Notes: generated from the letters alone by a model not told the origin. Counted from the first letter of the stretch, positions 48,101 to 59,435 are shown. The stretch: 64,000 bases of DNA from Phragmites australis (GCF_958298935.1 NC_084922.1:12340501-12404500), one strand, 5' to 3'. Program-made: numbers and translations.

Positions 48101-48340
48101 GGCCAAGTATGAGATCACTACCATTGACCTATGACGTGTCGGATATAAGGAAGAACCATTCGTTCTTGCTAAGCTTGTGACCCAAGTGTTTTATGTGTGT
48201 AATACATCACAAAAGAATTGACATGTAGTTCTCAATGGGAAAAGGTGGATCATCTGAGTTCAAAATGTCGTTGATGAGGAGTAGTGCAATCAATTTGATG
48301 AAGCTCCCCCTTTTGCTGATATAACACCATTTTTGTAAGT
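45130..48340 (+). pseudogene. TNP2 transposase of CACTA F (Transpos_assoc, Transposase_21, DUF4218, DUF4216)
   Basis: The Transpos_assoc region (MTCSCIDCRNERKFPKA-like, NYTCWTKHGEEG) is partly duplicated. The 45251-45919 frame continues through NGWSKKSFTTLLRLLAALFPNGNLLP and the Cys/His-rich EVKRIHACKQDCIIYHGEYADLHEC. Transposase_21 proceeds via SMDGMNPFGNMSSRRS and PDNDIDVYLKPLVDDLE, KRLIFLELPYW and LNVMHIEKNV. DUF4218 is at about 46970-47500 (YWHLSKEEKQKSFEFLHGVKVPSEYS, CQLEMYFPPSFFDIMVHVIAHL). DUF4216 ends near 48330 (VVDEE.CNQFDEAPPF). Stops and frameshifts occur throughout, but no domain is missing. Confidence 0.85.
45212..45420. repeat. 103-bp tandem duplication of the TNP2 zinc-binding region
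   Basis: Two copies (from 45212 and 45315) each contain AAAGGCAYAGAATATACATG and the TGGATCAAGCATGGAGAAGAAGG-like stretch. The period of 103 bases is not a multiple of three, so the downstream frame was shifted by the duplication. Confidence 0.88.
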
Positions 48341-48529
48341 TGCGGACCATGTACTGATGAAGCCTTATGAACATGTGTTAATGCTAAAGTATTGTCTGTA
48401 TTGAAACTAAGTTCCATCATGTTTGTGTTGAAATTCCATTGTTCAAATGTATGTGTTAAAATTTATATAATATTTGTGTTCAAATTTATTTGATGTCTAA
48501 CAACATATGGTAATTTTGGACAGACATAT

Positions 48530-48850
48530 GATAGTAAGAAGACACAGACAGACATAAAGCAACAAACCGTGTGTGTTCATAAGACATAGATGGACATTAC
48601 TAGGAAATCATCTGTGACTAGGAGTGTGGGCTCACAGGGCACACGACAGGGCACAGGACAGGTCACAGACAGATAGTACTATGAAACAATCTGTGACTAG
48701 GAATGTGGGCCCATAGGGCACGGGATAGGTCACATGCGGACATTACTAGGAAACCGTCTGTGACTTGGGACAGGTCACAGACATACATTAATTAACACCG
48801 TTTGTGGTATGTAAGACACAGACAGACATTAAGAAAAACTGTATATATTG
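48530..48850 (+). promoter_or_regulatory. internal subterminal-type repeat block with TATA box ahead of TNP1 (CACTA F)
   Basis: Repeats such as AGACACAGACAGACAT, GGACATTACTAGGAAA and CATCTGTGACTAGGA carry the same CACAGACGG/CCGTCTGTGAC core as the ends of element F. They stop shortly before TATATAT (48842-48848). A C/T-rich leader (48900-49250) follows, then the TNP1 start codon at about 49525. The promoter role is inferred from position. Confidence 0.55.
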
Positions 48851-49520
48851 TGTATTTTAACAAAGTGTCGTACATATTCTATTGTTCATTCACTCAACTA
48901 GATCTCTTGCACACTTCGCATTCTTCTCCTCTCAACGACAACGGCACTCGAGCACTCCTCCTCTCCACTACAGTAGCACTCAGGCACTCCTTCCTCGTCC
49001 TCTCCACTGTGGCACCGCTTAGGCACTCCTTGCTTTTCCTCTCCACTGCGGTGCCACGCTGCTCGGGCACTCCTTCCTCGTCCTCTCCACTGCGGCATCG
49101 CTCGAACCCTCCTACTCCTCATTTCCACTATGGTGGCACTCGGACACTCCTCCTCCTCCCCTTTGGTGGCACACCGGTCCTCCTTCAACACTCATCAAGT
49201 AATGCTCAGATCCTCCTCCTCCTCCTCCTCCTCCTACTCTATGTTGGTTAGAGCTTCTTACTTGGTACTGAATGTTGGATACTCAGGTCATCTGTATAAT
49301 CTTATAGCTTGGTTTGGAATGTAGGTTTTTTTAGTGCATTTGTTTCTCTAGGATTTGTTTTGTATGTATAACTCTAGAATGACATATAGTTCATATTGAA
49401 GCAAGATTAGTTATGTATGTCTAACTACTAAATGTTTAAGTTTTTGTAGTCCACATTATCTGTCCACATTTGTAGTAGTTCCCTTCATATTATTTTTGTC
49501 CTTTTGCTAATGCAGTTCAA
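48851..49520 (+). other. leader/intron-like stretch before TNP1
   Basis: 48940-49150 is a C/T-rich imperfect tandem repeat with CGGGCACTCCTTCCTCGTCC-like units. The rest is T-rich and intron-like, ending TTTTGCTAATGCAG at about 49515, a good 3' splice site directly before TTCAACTAGATGGCATC. Confidence 0.45.
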
Positions 49521-49524
49521 CTAG

Positions 49525-52340
49525 ATGGCATCAAGAGCTCAATCTTCGTCATCATCCTCTCACGAACATCCCCACTTAGATGATGGACGTCACAGAGACA
49601 CAACCACCTCAGGGAGTCAAGATCAGCGTGCTAGGATGAACAACAGGTAGCCTACAGACAAAATTGCCATCACGGAGATCAACTTCATAGGGCTACCTTC
49701 GGCCCCCCTTACGATGAAGAACCATTTTTCACGTGTATGTGGCATAATTGCTAGGGAAAGGGTGCCCTTAGTCCTTAAGAAGTGGAAACTCCTCGGTCAA
49801 TCAGAGGCGGAGGCACTGTTTGCATTCCTTGAGAATTATTTAGAGATACTACAGAATTTGAGGAGCCTTGTGATGAGGAAAGCTTTGGGAGTGATCAACA
49901 AGGCTTGGATGATATTCAAGAGCCAACTTGTTAGGGAGTACATTGATCAGAATCGGGAGCCATTTGAAGACTACAAGTTCATATCATAGGAGGATTGGGC
50001 TGCCTTTGTGGAGATGAAGAGTTCAAATGAGTTCAAAGCTTAAAGTAGAAAACACAAGGATATTTGGGCTTGCAAAAAACACAACAACAAGTTGGGCACA
50101 TGTGTATACGAGGGGAAAATCCTTCAATAGCAAAAGAAAGATGAGAAAGCTAAGAAGGAAGGTTGATCGGTGCCATTTGCTAACATTCCTAAGGGACGTG
50201 CTAGGAATTAGTTGCGAGACAGGGCAACTATGGTGCCTAGTCGCGAGATTAGCTACAAGAGTAGAGAGACCCAAGAGGTCTTTGAAAAATTAGAGAGAAG
50301 AAGGTAGAAGCTAACCAAGGACCCTTCACCGGTGTTAGTGAGAAGAACGTCCTCTCCGCTATCCTCAGAAACCCTGAGCATCTAGGTCGGGTCTGAGGGC
50401 TTTCCAGTTACGAGGGTTGCATGGATGACCCGAACACCATGAGTTGTATAGGAAGAGGAAGAAGAACAAGCCTGTGGACATCGAGCAGCTATCTCAAAGG
50501 ATTTGGGCAGATGTCATTGAAGAAATCCTCTCTCGTGTGACCACCATGCTGCAAGCACAGGGACTTCAGATTGTGCTAGACAGCAAAAACCCTATTGTTC
50601 TTGAAAGGAGTAGTTGTGCATCCATTGAGGTGGAGCAGAGCTGCCACTCACCCATAGGTAACCTCGACGTAACCACACCATGCACCCTCGTCATTAGGCT
50701 TGATGGTTTCACCATTGAGATCGTAACGGGTCAGGTGAAGCCACTACAGAAGATGATGCATTGTGTTGAGGTGCGGGTAGGCAATACAGTGGTTCAAGTA
50801 GACATGGTCCATCCCAACTTCATGGCGCACAAGTTGGAGATCCCACCTAATGATGAGATCTCAAATCTAGGAGATGCTCTCCTGTAGAGGATCATATGGA
50901 AGAAGAGTGAGATACAGTTGAACCCTCCAGTGCTTAGCATTCTTTCCCTGCTGCCCACTGCTCCCACACATCCACCTCCAGCCCCTGAAGCATTTTCAGC
51001 ACTAGCAGTTTTTTGTGAACATAAGGAACTTGAAGCCAAGAGCATTCAGAAGGACACCGAGGAATAGTAAGGGCAGCAACAGGATATCGTGCAATATGTT
51101 GTGCAGCAAGAGGTGCCCCAGGAGAATCCCCAGCATGTGCATCAGAAAGAGGTGGCCCGAGAATAGCCACATGATGTTCAGCAGAAAGAGGTGGCTGAGG
51201 AAGAGCTTTGCATGCCAGTCATGGACGATGCTACGAACCCAAAATTCAAGTATGGACAACTGATCCTTTTCACTAATGAGCTCGCAGCAGCAGGTCCTAC
51301 ATGTATAACTCTCCATAAATATTACATGGACCGATGCAAGAGAACAAGGGTAGAAATCCTTGTGAAATTTGCCAAAAAAACATTTCTACTATGGCGACAT
51401 AGGCTACTTCCCTGTCGGCTTCGATGATTTCTATGACTTCTTTACCCTCATGTAGTGGACATGTCACTCTTGGGGGCCTTTACATTGTAAGGACTTTCAA
51501 ACGTACCTTTCAATCACTCATACCACTATATATATGATATCTAACTTGTTTGTTATGTACATATAGACACATGATAAAAAAAATAGGGTGAAGAAACAAC
51601 TTCTTGCATATGTTGACCCCGAGCTTTTCTCCCTACAGAGCATTACATCTAATGAGATAGGAATCACTAAACACTTTATACATCAATTATCGCATTTCAA
51701 GGGCAAGGAATACTTTATGTTTCCCTATAACCTTGGTAGGCATTGGGTTTTAGTGATAATAATTCCTAATTCCAACAAGGTGTGATACATGGATTCAATA
51801 AATTCGCAACCATGTAACTATTCTACCCTGCAAAATCTTATTGACACGTGAGTTCTCTCAAACTACTCCATTCATTTGAGGTTCTTTTCCTCTTGCGACA
51901 CTTAAATTTTTATTATTGTCGTATGCATATAGAGCTTTCAATGCATAAATCCGCATCAAACGAGGTCCACAGTCGAAAGGAACCAAATTGAACCATTCCT
52001 TCAAATACCTGATGTAGTAATATCATTTATATACGTTCTTATTATTACTATGTGTTCTACTGACTTGACACAAATATATTTCTATACTTTATTTTCAGTG
52101 CTACCAGTAACCACCAGGCAACGCATGTGGCTTCTATATTGCCCACCACATGCAACGCATCACTGACATGAGCAGCCATCAAGATCCAAAAGTTGTGCAT
52201 CATTACTTTTAGATCAACCTTGACCTACAAATGCTCATTATTACTTACATATTTTCCTTACTCACAAACTTTCAGATTACCAACAACTACACTGCCAACT
52301 ACAACACTTGCTGAAATATGAGGATGGATCACTCTTTTCT
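49525..52340 (+). pseudogene. TNP1 with Ulp1-like protease domain of CACTA F
   Basis: The start MASRAQSSSSSSHEHPH follows a splice acceptor. The Transposase_24-like domain includes ITEINFIGLPSAPLTMKNH, RERVPLVLKKWKLLGQSEAE, REPFEDYKFIS.EDWAAFVE and LGTCVYEGK in alternate frames. The next domain (50444-50890) has NLDVTTPCTLVIRLDGFTIE and VDMVHPNFMAHKLEIPPNDE. A Gln/Glu-rich linker (VVQQEVPQENPQHVHQKEV) leads to YGQLILFTNELAAAGPTCIT and the Ulp1-like domain. All three C48 residues are visible: His in GRHWVLVIIIP (51741), Asp in YMDSINSQ (51792) and Cys in PPGNACGFYIAHHM (52126), in separate exons with GT/AG borders. Stops in TNP1 make the whole protein non-functional today. Confidence 0.82.
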
Positions 52341-52639
52341 TAATTTCTCAAGTAATTAACCCAAAAGAGGAGTTTCATTTAGATTGGTGATGTATCTTAT
52401 GTGTATGCTACACTGTGGAAGTAATTTATTAATGAGTTGTGTACATGTGTGGAAGTGTTATACATTGTGTAACACTGACAATGAATTATGGTTAATTTTA
52501 TGCTCTACGAATGTCATATGTGTCCATTATATTTATTGCATGTACATATAGTTCATAATGTTCTGATATTGTAATGTCTAGAAGGCCTCATTGGAGCTAA
52601 ATTGGTGCTTCGGGGATTTAGGAACACACATATTAGTAC

Positions 52640-53095
52640 TTACACCAATACGTCTTAAATATTTACACACAAATGGTTCTTAAAGTAACACGTCTATAAA
52701 ATTTGAACCGAAAGGCAGTCTGTGTCACATGACATAGACGATTACTTACGAACTCCATCTCAAACTATAAAAAAGACATAGACAATTCCTACAATCCCCA
52801 TCTGAAACCATATCAGAGAGACATACGATTATGAAAATAACTCGTATATGAAAGTATACACACATAAATGGTTTTTACAGTAAATCTATCTGTGATAATT
52901 GTGAAACTGACAGTTGTGCAGCCATATTACAGACACAATATTTAATCAGACCCGTCTGTGTTTACCTATATTACAAACGGAGTGATACTCATTTGTGAGA
53001 AGCACGAAACACAAACACTTCTGCACAGACAGAAATGAAACCTATCTGTGATAGGGTTTTAATAACCGTCTATGCTAACCTGTTCTGAGGTAGTG
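52640..53095. repeat. right subterminal repeats and end of CACTA F
   Basis: Motifs with GACACAGACGG / CCGTCTGTG cores run to the terminal GTTCTGAGGTAGTG. Confidence 0.75.
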
Positions 53096-53106
53096 CATGC
53101 ACCAAA

Positions 53107-53480
53107 CAGAACTTGAAAAAAGCACATCAATGATAGGTGGTAACTGTCATTAGTGATGTGTAACGCACCCGTCACCCTGGATATGTCACTGATGAGAGGT
53201 CATTAGTGATGAATTATGACCCATCACTAATGACCACATTAGTGACAGGTCATAATAATGACCCATCACTAACGTGCATCTCCCATGTGATGGGGAGCAA
53301 CACATCAGTGACGGGTTATACGGTTACCTGTCACTTATGTGTAGGTCATAAGTGACGGGTAATAGTTTTCATCCATCACTAATTTGTACACATTAGTTAC
53401 ATGTGATGAGGTTACCCATCACTTATATGTAGGTTATCAGTGACAGGTAATTGTCTTACCCGTCACTGATGACCTCACCC
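53107..53480. repeat. left subterminal repeats of E2
   Basis: Copies of TYAGTGACRGGT and ACCCATCACT alternate in both orientations, as in E1 at 8250-8690. Confidence 0.78.
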
Positions 53481-53689
53481 CCTGCAGGTTTCTCCTATTT
53501 CCTAGCTGCATCCTAGAGCATAGCCATGATTTGGCAGCCGTCTTCTCCCTGTAAGCAACAACAATTCATCCATATCCATATTGACAAACATACTTATACA
53601 AGAACCCACTTCATCACAGAATCACAAAGGTAACAAAGTTCCAATCAATTCATCACAGAATCACAAGTTAAAAAATTATAATCACTTCA

Positions 53690-55229
53690 CATTACATAAG
53701 ACCTCACTACCCAGAGTTTCTACAGTGCAAATCATCGTGTGGGTTGATGACTTCAAACCCTACGAACTCGGCGATCCATTGTCGAATCCCCAGGAGTGCA
53801 CCATCGTCGAAAGCCTCATAATCCTGCATAATTTGACGTATAACTAATGTCACGTTATCATGGAATTAAACAAATTACTAAAATTAGTTATGAATAATCT
53901 TGTATTGAACTTACATCGGAGGATTTGATATCCTTTGCTCACATCATTAATAGGAGCATGTTGTACGCAACATAGAATCCGCATGTGTTGCTCGGTGGTT
54001 ATTGGTAGCACTGTGGAAAACAAAAATTTATTGCTAGATCAAAAGGAAAAAGTAGCAACTGAGAGAATTTGGTAATCTATTTGGCAGCATTTACCGTGAA
54101 CCCAATTTTGTGTGTTAGTCTATTGCCATCTTTCGCATTGTAGTCAGGATCAGCTCGAAGGTACCTATGAAAAGCCCTACATAAAGAGGGATCGATTAGG
54201 GAACATTTGAATATTAGAAAAGTTAAATATGTAAACTAAGGTAGGCAGAACTTATGCATCAAGGAGTCCTTTAACAGCATTGTAATCATGCTCTCCAGGT
54301 TTGCCTTTTGGTCCTACTGGTCTTGATAAGTCGAGGTATCACACCAAGTTCCACTTGAGGCAAATGACCAGTAAAATCCAATGGCCACTAGTGTTGTAGG
54401 CGCCCAATAGGTAGTCCATTTTGGAATAGTTGCATTGTCATGGCCACATAGTCCATAACGTAGTCGCCATACATTCTGATGACCGAGACTGTAATGGCCT
54501 TAGGGTGAAGAAATCTGATGGGCTCCTTCTTCTTCATTTCTTTGATCAAGTGTCAACATATAAGAAAATAGTTAGATTCAAGACTTAGTGGTATTAATTA
54601 ATGAATGTGCAGTTTCAAAGAACTTACAATGTGAAGATCCATAATAATTATATATCCATGGCATCAAAGTTGAAGAGGTCATATAAGTCATTGAAACCCA
54701 CAAGGAAGTAGCCGTCCTTAGTTAAGAAGTGATGTCGTTTGTACTGTACGACTATGGATTGAGCCTTGGTATCTTTACAAGTCTGCATGTAGTAATTATG
54801 CAAGTTGACACATGCTTGTCCCGTCCTTGTTAGGTCATCTACCGTCATCAAGGGCTTCCTATATTGGAATATCATGTGGGCACTAGTCCACGCTTTTCCA
54901 ATGTATGTGGACTTCTTCACTGGTACAATGTCCATTGACTTCTTTGGCAGGTGCTTCTTATAGCCTTTCTTCTCGACTCCCTTTTCCTTCTTCTTTGGAC
55001 TCGAGATGGAATTAGAGCTCGAAGCGAGGATGTCGGATGCGGAGGAGACGGTGAAGCTGGCTTCTCTGGAGGAGGAGAAGGTAGTAAAGCCACCTTTTTT
55101 GCAAGTGAGGGGTGGTGCACTTGAAGCTCATCCAGACTGAGATGCATTGGAGACTACGATGCTGCCCCTCTTCCACTGGATCCTTTGATGAAGAGCTTCA
55201 CCCAGAGTTGTGATTTCATAATTGGCGGG
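53690..55229 (-). pseudogene. TNP1-Ulp1 C-terminal half of E2
   Basis: Reading leftward from copia K: a Ser/Pro-rich linker (MHLSLDELQVHHPSL, LPSPPPEKPASPSPPHP), KKSTYIGKAWTSAHMIFQY, VDDLTRTGQACVNLHNYYMQT and a clean stretch to FNDLYDLFNFDAMDI (54648). The Ulp1-like domain follows with His in SGHWILLVICLKW (54381), Asp in YLDLSRP (54330) and Cys in PPSNTCGFYVAYNMLL (53981). All three catalytic residues are kept. It ends AEFVGFEVINPHDDLH near 53720. Frames are interrupted by a few stops and by introns. The homologous gene in E1 has lost the His and Cys. Confidence 0.8.
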
Positions 55230-55234
55230 AGCTC

Positions 55235-55504
55235 TGTTGGAATTTTCCCTAGAGGCGATAGCATATGTGGATTGGATCTGTGAATGCGATTTAATGTGAT
55301 TAAAGGTCCATTAGGTTTTAGAGTTATAATGGAGTTTAATGTGATTAAAGGCCCATTAGCATGCTCTATATAAGAGAAGGCAAGAGCCATAGGCTCACAA
55401 GTTCTACCACCAAAAACCCTGGTCGCCACCTCTTTCACAAGCTCCCTAAAAAATACTAGTTGGGTGTGCGGCGTTCCATCCCTGTACATGTAGATGCTAT
55501 AGAG
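55235..55504 (+). repeat. truncated 5' LTR of copia K
   Basis: It starts TGTTGGAATTTTCCCTAGAGG, holds CTCTATATAAGAG (TATA) and the 'CACCACCTCTTTCAC.AGCTCCCT' block, and aligns with 60493-60790 until CATAGAG, where gypsy sequence begins. Confidence 0.85.
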
Positions 55505-55506
55505 GC

Positions 55507-55601
55507 ACGAGTGGCCAACTACTCAGACGATGACCAGGTGGCGCGAATGCCCTTCAGTCGCCTCGAGTGGCCAACTACTCAGACGATGACCAGGTGGCGC
55601 G
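55507..55601. repeat. 56-bp-period direct repeat at the copia/gypsy junction
   Basis: CGAGTGGCCAACTACTCAGA and the next 20 bases occur at 55507 and again at 55563. The duplicated unit sits exactly at the deletion junction between the copia LTR and the gypsy integrase. Confidence 0.85.
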
Positions 55602-57472
55602 ACATGAGGATGATGTAAACCTGATCGAAGAGTTCTACCAGTGTGCTCTAATCTGAGCTGCCCAATATTAGCAAAGCCTCAGACGCTATCATAGCCACAA
55701 GGTGAGGGAGCGGATACTGGTCATAGGTGACCTCGTCCTTAGGCAAATCTAAAATTAGGCCGATCAAAATAAACTCTCTTCGAGGTGGGAAGGGCCCTAC
55801 AAAATAGTTGATGTCACCCGACCTAGTGTGGTCAAACTATCCATGGAGGACAGCTATGAATTACACACTCCTGGACCATGGACCTGTTACACAAGTTCTA
55901 CATGTAGGGTTGCTTGGAGATGGGCCTATTTCTCTGTTTTGCAGAACCTTCTAGACGAGCGTGGAATAAGACTTGTATGTTTTTAAAAGTTTGAAAGATT
56001 ACTCTCTATTTTTTTGATGTCACAACCAACAACACACCCCCACCGGATTGACTATCTGACCACTACGGGACCTGGCAACTAAGAAGTTAAAATGACCAGT
56101 TGGTCGTGGGCTCTGGCACAGCATGGGATCGCTGCTTGCGCAATGACAAAGGTACTAAAGGCTCGGGATAACGACTGCGAGGCCACAAGTCCACGCTCGG
56201 GTCAGGCATTGGTCGCCGCTGAGAGACTTGTCGTGCCAAGGACTATCCTGTGCTTCGAGAGCCTAACTAGCAGGCAGGCTGGAACAATCAAAGCCTACAC
56301 GCCATGAAAACATAGGGAAAACTCTCTAAAAACTTTGAACAAAGGCATGGACCAGACGATCCAAAAACCTCAGGGCCCCCATATAATCTTCTGGCATTGA
56401 CAAGGCCATCATAAGTGATCAGAACATTTTCATTCATGGAAAGGATTGGTTATAGACAGGACAATTACATCTGGTGAGACTATTTATCCTGTTACATGTA
56501 TGTTCTTTCCCTCCTGACTCATGTGGCCGATGCAAAGTTGGTAGAAAGGTTCTGCCTGACTCTTGTAAGGCGTGGGTATCCACCAGCTCCAAGGGTTCAG
56601 AAGTATGTGGACCCCTACTTACCCTTGAACGAGTCAAGGAACTTCTTATACTCTTCCCTGGGGCGGCAGCTGGTCACCCGAGGAATTAGACGATGGCCTG
56701 TGTAGGGCCCCGGCATGATGGCCAGTGCGGAGACTCTACTGGAGCTGTTGACCGACACCAGTGAACCTGTGGAGACCCTTTTCTACTCCTCATCCGCCTT
56801 CTCCTCTTTATTGATCTCCTTCTGCAGAAGGTCCCAGTCAATCTCCTCCTCATCGTCGGAGATGTCTATAATCTCCCCCAGGGCGACCGCTCAGACCAGT
56901 GATCAGGCAGGAACAGTAGGGAGAGGCCCTCTTTGCAGCAAGGGAAGCACGAGGGTGGCCGATTCCAACCGTGCGAGTAGTTCCTTGAGATTGTCTGGCC
57001 TCAGGAGCACAACCACCAGTGGAGCTGGCATCGAAGGTGGCTCAGACCTTGCCAAATCCTCCAAACCCATCAACCTTCTCGACGAAGGATGGGAGGAGGA
57101 CACCATGATCTTCAGGGAGAGTTGTCTTCTTGCTTTGCAAAAGTCATCGATGGGTGGCCAGCTGGGTGAACCCCTGCTTTTATTATCCAACCAGCCATTG
57201 ATTCATGTATGGGGTGGAAGGCGGAAACACTATGGAAAACATCCCGCAATCCTACCATTTACTACCCAGGGGACTCATGAGCACGCCTCGGTCAAACCAA
57301 TGCACCTATGGTGGTGCCTGGGCACCAGCACCCCAGTTTTTTATACACATTCCATCATAGACACCTTACCCCAGGAAGTACTGAGGAATCTCAATCGGCA
57401 CGGCATCTGAACAACTCGAAGTGCAAAGGGGCACGCATGAGGAACCAAAAGCCCCTCGAGCCCAACAACATT

Positions 57473-57475
<3 letters not shown>

Positions 57476-57541
<66 letters not shown>
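57476..57541. repeat. (CT)n microsatellite
   Basis: About 33 uninterrupted CT units in the gypsy spacer. It reads as SL repeats in chance frames. Confidence 0.95.
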
Positions 57542-57543
<2 letters not shown>

Positions 57544-57701
57544 TCTCAAGATGCTTAACCTCCCCACATGATGTGAAGTTCATAGTCAAACTCTGAAAGC
57601 TAAAAGGAATCGGCGACCACTCTCTGGGTGGACTATGTTGCCCTGGGGTCCGAGTGGTGCGACCAGACCTGACCATAGCCACAGAGGAGCTTGGGGGCTA
57701 C

Positions 57702-58624
57702 TGTCGGAGTATTGAGTAAGGGGGCATCCCAGCTAACGGGCCCCATGAGGGGTAGGACGACCGACGGGGGATATTTTCTAAACCCTCACCCATCATGCGA
57801 CCAGGTCCAAGCTCGCATGACCAGCGCAAGGCTTACATGACCAACCTCCTTGCAATATTATGAGATCCCACGACTAGCCCTTGTTGGTCAAGGGGCCAGT
57901 CCTTACCTAACCCATCTAATTGCATTTATTGCTATCTACTCGAGTGTTTTCCTTCCCTAGGTACCCCATCCATGGAGCAAAGTTAGGGTCGGCGCGGTTG
58001 GGCACTACCTCGTCTCATAGCATTAAATGCTACGGATAGGGCCTTGCGGGCCAACGCAGCACCACATTGTTGACGAGACAAGGACTGTAGAATGACCAGG
58101 TAAGTGGATAATTTCTGTAGAATGACCAGGTAAGTGGATAATTTTACAAGTAGACTCGTGGGGCGTAGAGATAGGACGGGTTGATAGACGATCTTACAAT
58201 GCGCGATGATGGGATAGGCTGGGCAGCTAGGGAAGGCATGTGTGGAGATGTTCCATGGTTGGGACGGGCACTCAAAGCTCTCAGGGCAAGTTGGGCTCAC
58301 TTGGTTCTCTAGGATATGATCCAAGAGTTGAATATCTAGCTAGGCATGGGTCTGCTAATTAGGGCCCACTTGTAAGTTCTCTCTCTCTTTGGTATATAAA
58401 GAGACGTGGACCCGGTTTGTAAAGGAGGATGGGTAACTAATTCACAAGCACTCATAATAAAATATACAGGGCGTAGGGTTGTTATCCTTCATGAGGCCTA
58501 AACCTGAATAACCCCGGTGTTCTTGAGTTCAACACACACACCAACAAACGCACACCTTCAGCATTGTTCACGTGCCCTTTGACCGGTACAACCTGGAATC
58601 ATTGTCAGGGATTAACCCTCGATA
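57702..58624 (+). repeat. 3' LTR of the gypsy element
   Basis: It starts TGTCGGAGTATTGAG after the purine tract and ends CAGGGATTAACCCTCGATA (decayed CGACA). TATATAAAGAG-like sequence is at about 58392. A 37-bp tandem duplication (CTGTAGAATGACCAGGTAAG) lies at 58087-58160. Confidence 0.8.
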
Positions 58625-59424
58625 GTATTAAAAAGTTGAAATATGCAAGATTCCAAGAAAGGTTTCCTACCAATGTCACATGGCATCACTCTCATCAAGA
58701 ATCAGTGTTCTTCGACCACAGATGAGCTTAAGAGGATGAGTGCGATCCCATATGCTTCTGCTACCAGGTCAATCATGTATGCCATTCTTTGTGCATACCC
58801 AAATGTTTCCTATGCTCTAAGTGTTATGAGTAGATACCAATCAAACTCGAGTGAAGGTCACTAGGTAACTGTAAAGAATATCCTCAAGTACTTAAGAAGA
58901 ACTATAGATATGTTCCTAGTCTATGGAGGTGAGGAGGAGCTCATTGTAAATGGTTACACTGAGGCTAGCTTTCAAACTGACAAGGATGATTAAAGATCAC
59001 AATCTGGTTTTGTGTTTTGCCTCAATGGAGGAGCAATGAGTTGGAAGAGTTCCAAGCAATAAACGGTTGTTGATTCCACAATGGAGGCCGAGTATATCGT
59101 AGCCTCTGAAGCTGCAAAGGAGGTTATTTGGGTTAGAAAGTTTGTTTCTAAGTTAGGTGTGGTGCCTAGTGCTTCTAGTCCAATGGATTTCTTTTGTGAC
59201 AATAGGGGAGCCATTGCACAAGCCAAAGAACCTAGGTTGCATCAGAAGTCCAAGCACATATTGCGGCACTATCACTTCATCCGAGAGATCATTGATAGAG
59301 GTGATGTAAAGATATGCAAGGTGCACATGGATTCAAATATCACTGATTCGTTGACGAAGCCTCTCTCACAGCCCAAGCATGAGGCGCACTTGAGCTCTAT
59401 GGGTTTTAGATACTTGCGTGTTTG
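58625..59424 (+). pseudogene. copia K polymerase end and RNase H
   Basis: Directly after the gypsy LTR the frame shows NMQDSKKGFLPMSHGITL and CSSTTDELKRMSAIPYASA, then YAILCAYPNVSYALSVMSRYQ. The RNase H follows with VNGYTEASFQTDKDD, SGFVFCLNGGAMSWKSSKQ, DSTMEAEYIVASEAAKEVIW, FFCDNRGAIAQAKEPRLH and KHILRHYHFIREIIDRGDV, ending DSLTKPLSQPKHEAHLSSMG. The 114-codon frame 59081-59425 is open and well conserved. Only a few stops are present, so this element is younger than copia I and H. Confidence 0.88.
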
Positions 59425-59435
59425 AGTCTAGTGCA

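Larger units (their letters stand above)
44197..53095 (+). mobile_element. CACTA element F, near-complete but decayed
   Basis: Ends CACTACCACATGC and (inverted) CACTACCTCAGAAC, flanking triplets TAT and CAT. Subterminal repeats carry CACAGACGGTT / ACCGTCTGTG cores and are found at 44197-44530 and 52640-53095. Inside, on the plus strand, are TNP2 (all domains), an internal repeat block with TATA, and TNP1 fused to an Ulp1-like domain. It is the fullest CACTA gene set in the window. Confidence 0.85.
55505..58624 (+). mobile_element. truncated Ty3/gypsy element (Tat lineage) nested in copia K
   Basis: The 5' part is lost. The integrase C-terminal end is readable at 55620-55920: LIEEFYQCALI.AAQY, RERILVIGDLVLRQ and KLSSRWEGPYKIVDVTRPSVVKLS, typical of Tat-lineage polyproteins. 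A 1.8-kb spacer follows, then a polypurine tract (GCTTGGGGGCTAC) and a 923-bp 3' LTR. The spacer has a reverse-strand frame (57190-56903, MVSSSHPSSRR...LLRPDNLKELLARLE); Tat elements are known to carry extra, sometimes antisense, frames here, but I cannot confirm this one. Confidence 0.75.

Noticed and set aside
48802..49251. 149-codon frame upstream of TNP1 in CACTA F
   Set aside because: Ser/Leu/Pro-rich peptide from a C/T-rich leader repeat. It lies before the splice acceptor and start codon of TNP1.
56715..57410. 231-codon plus-strand frame in the gypsy spacer
   Set aside because: The minus strand of the same region reads more like a conserved protein (acidic stretch, Leu-rich helix), so the plus-strand frame is probably its shadow.
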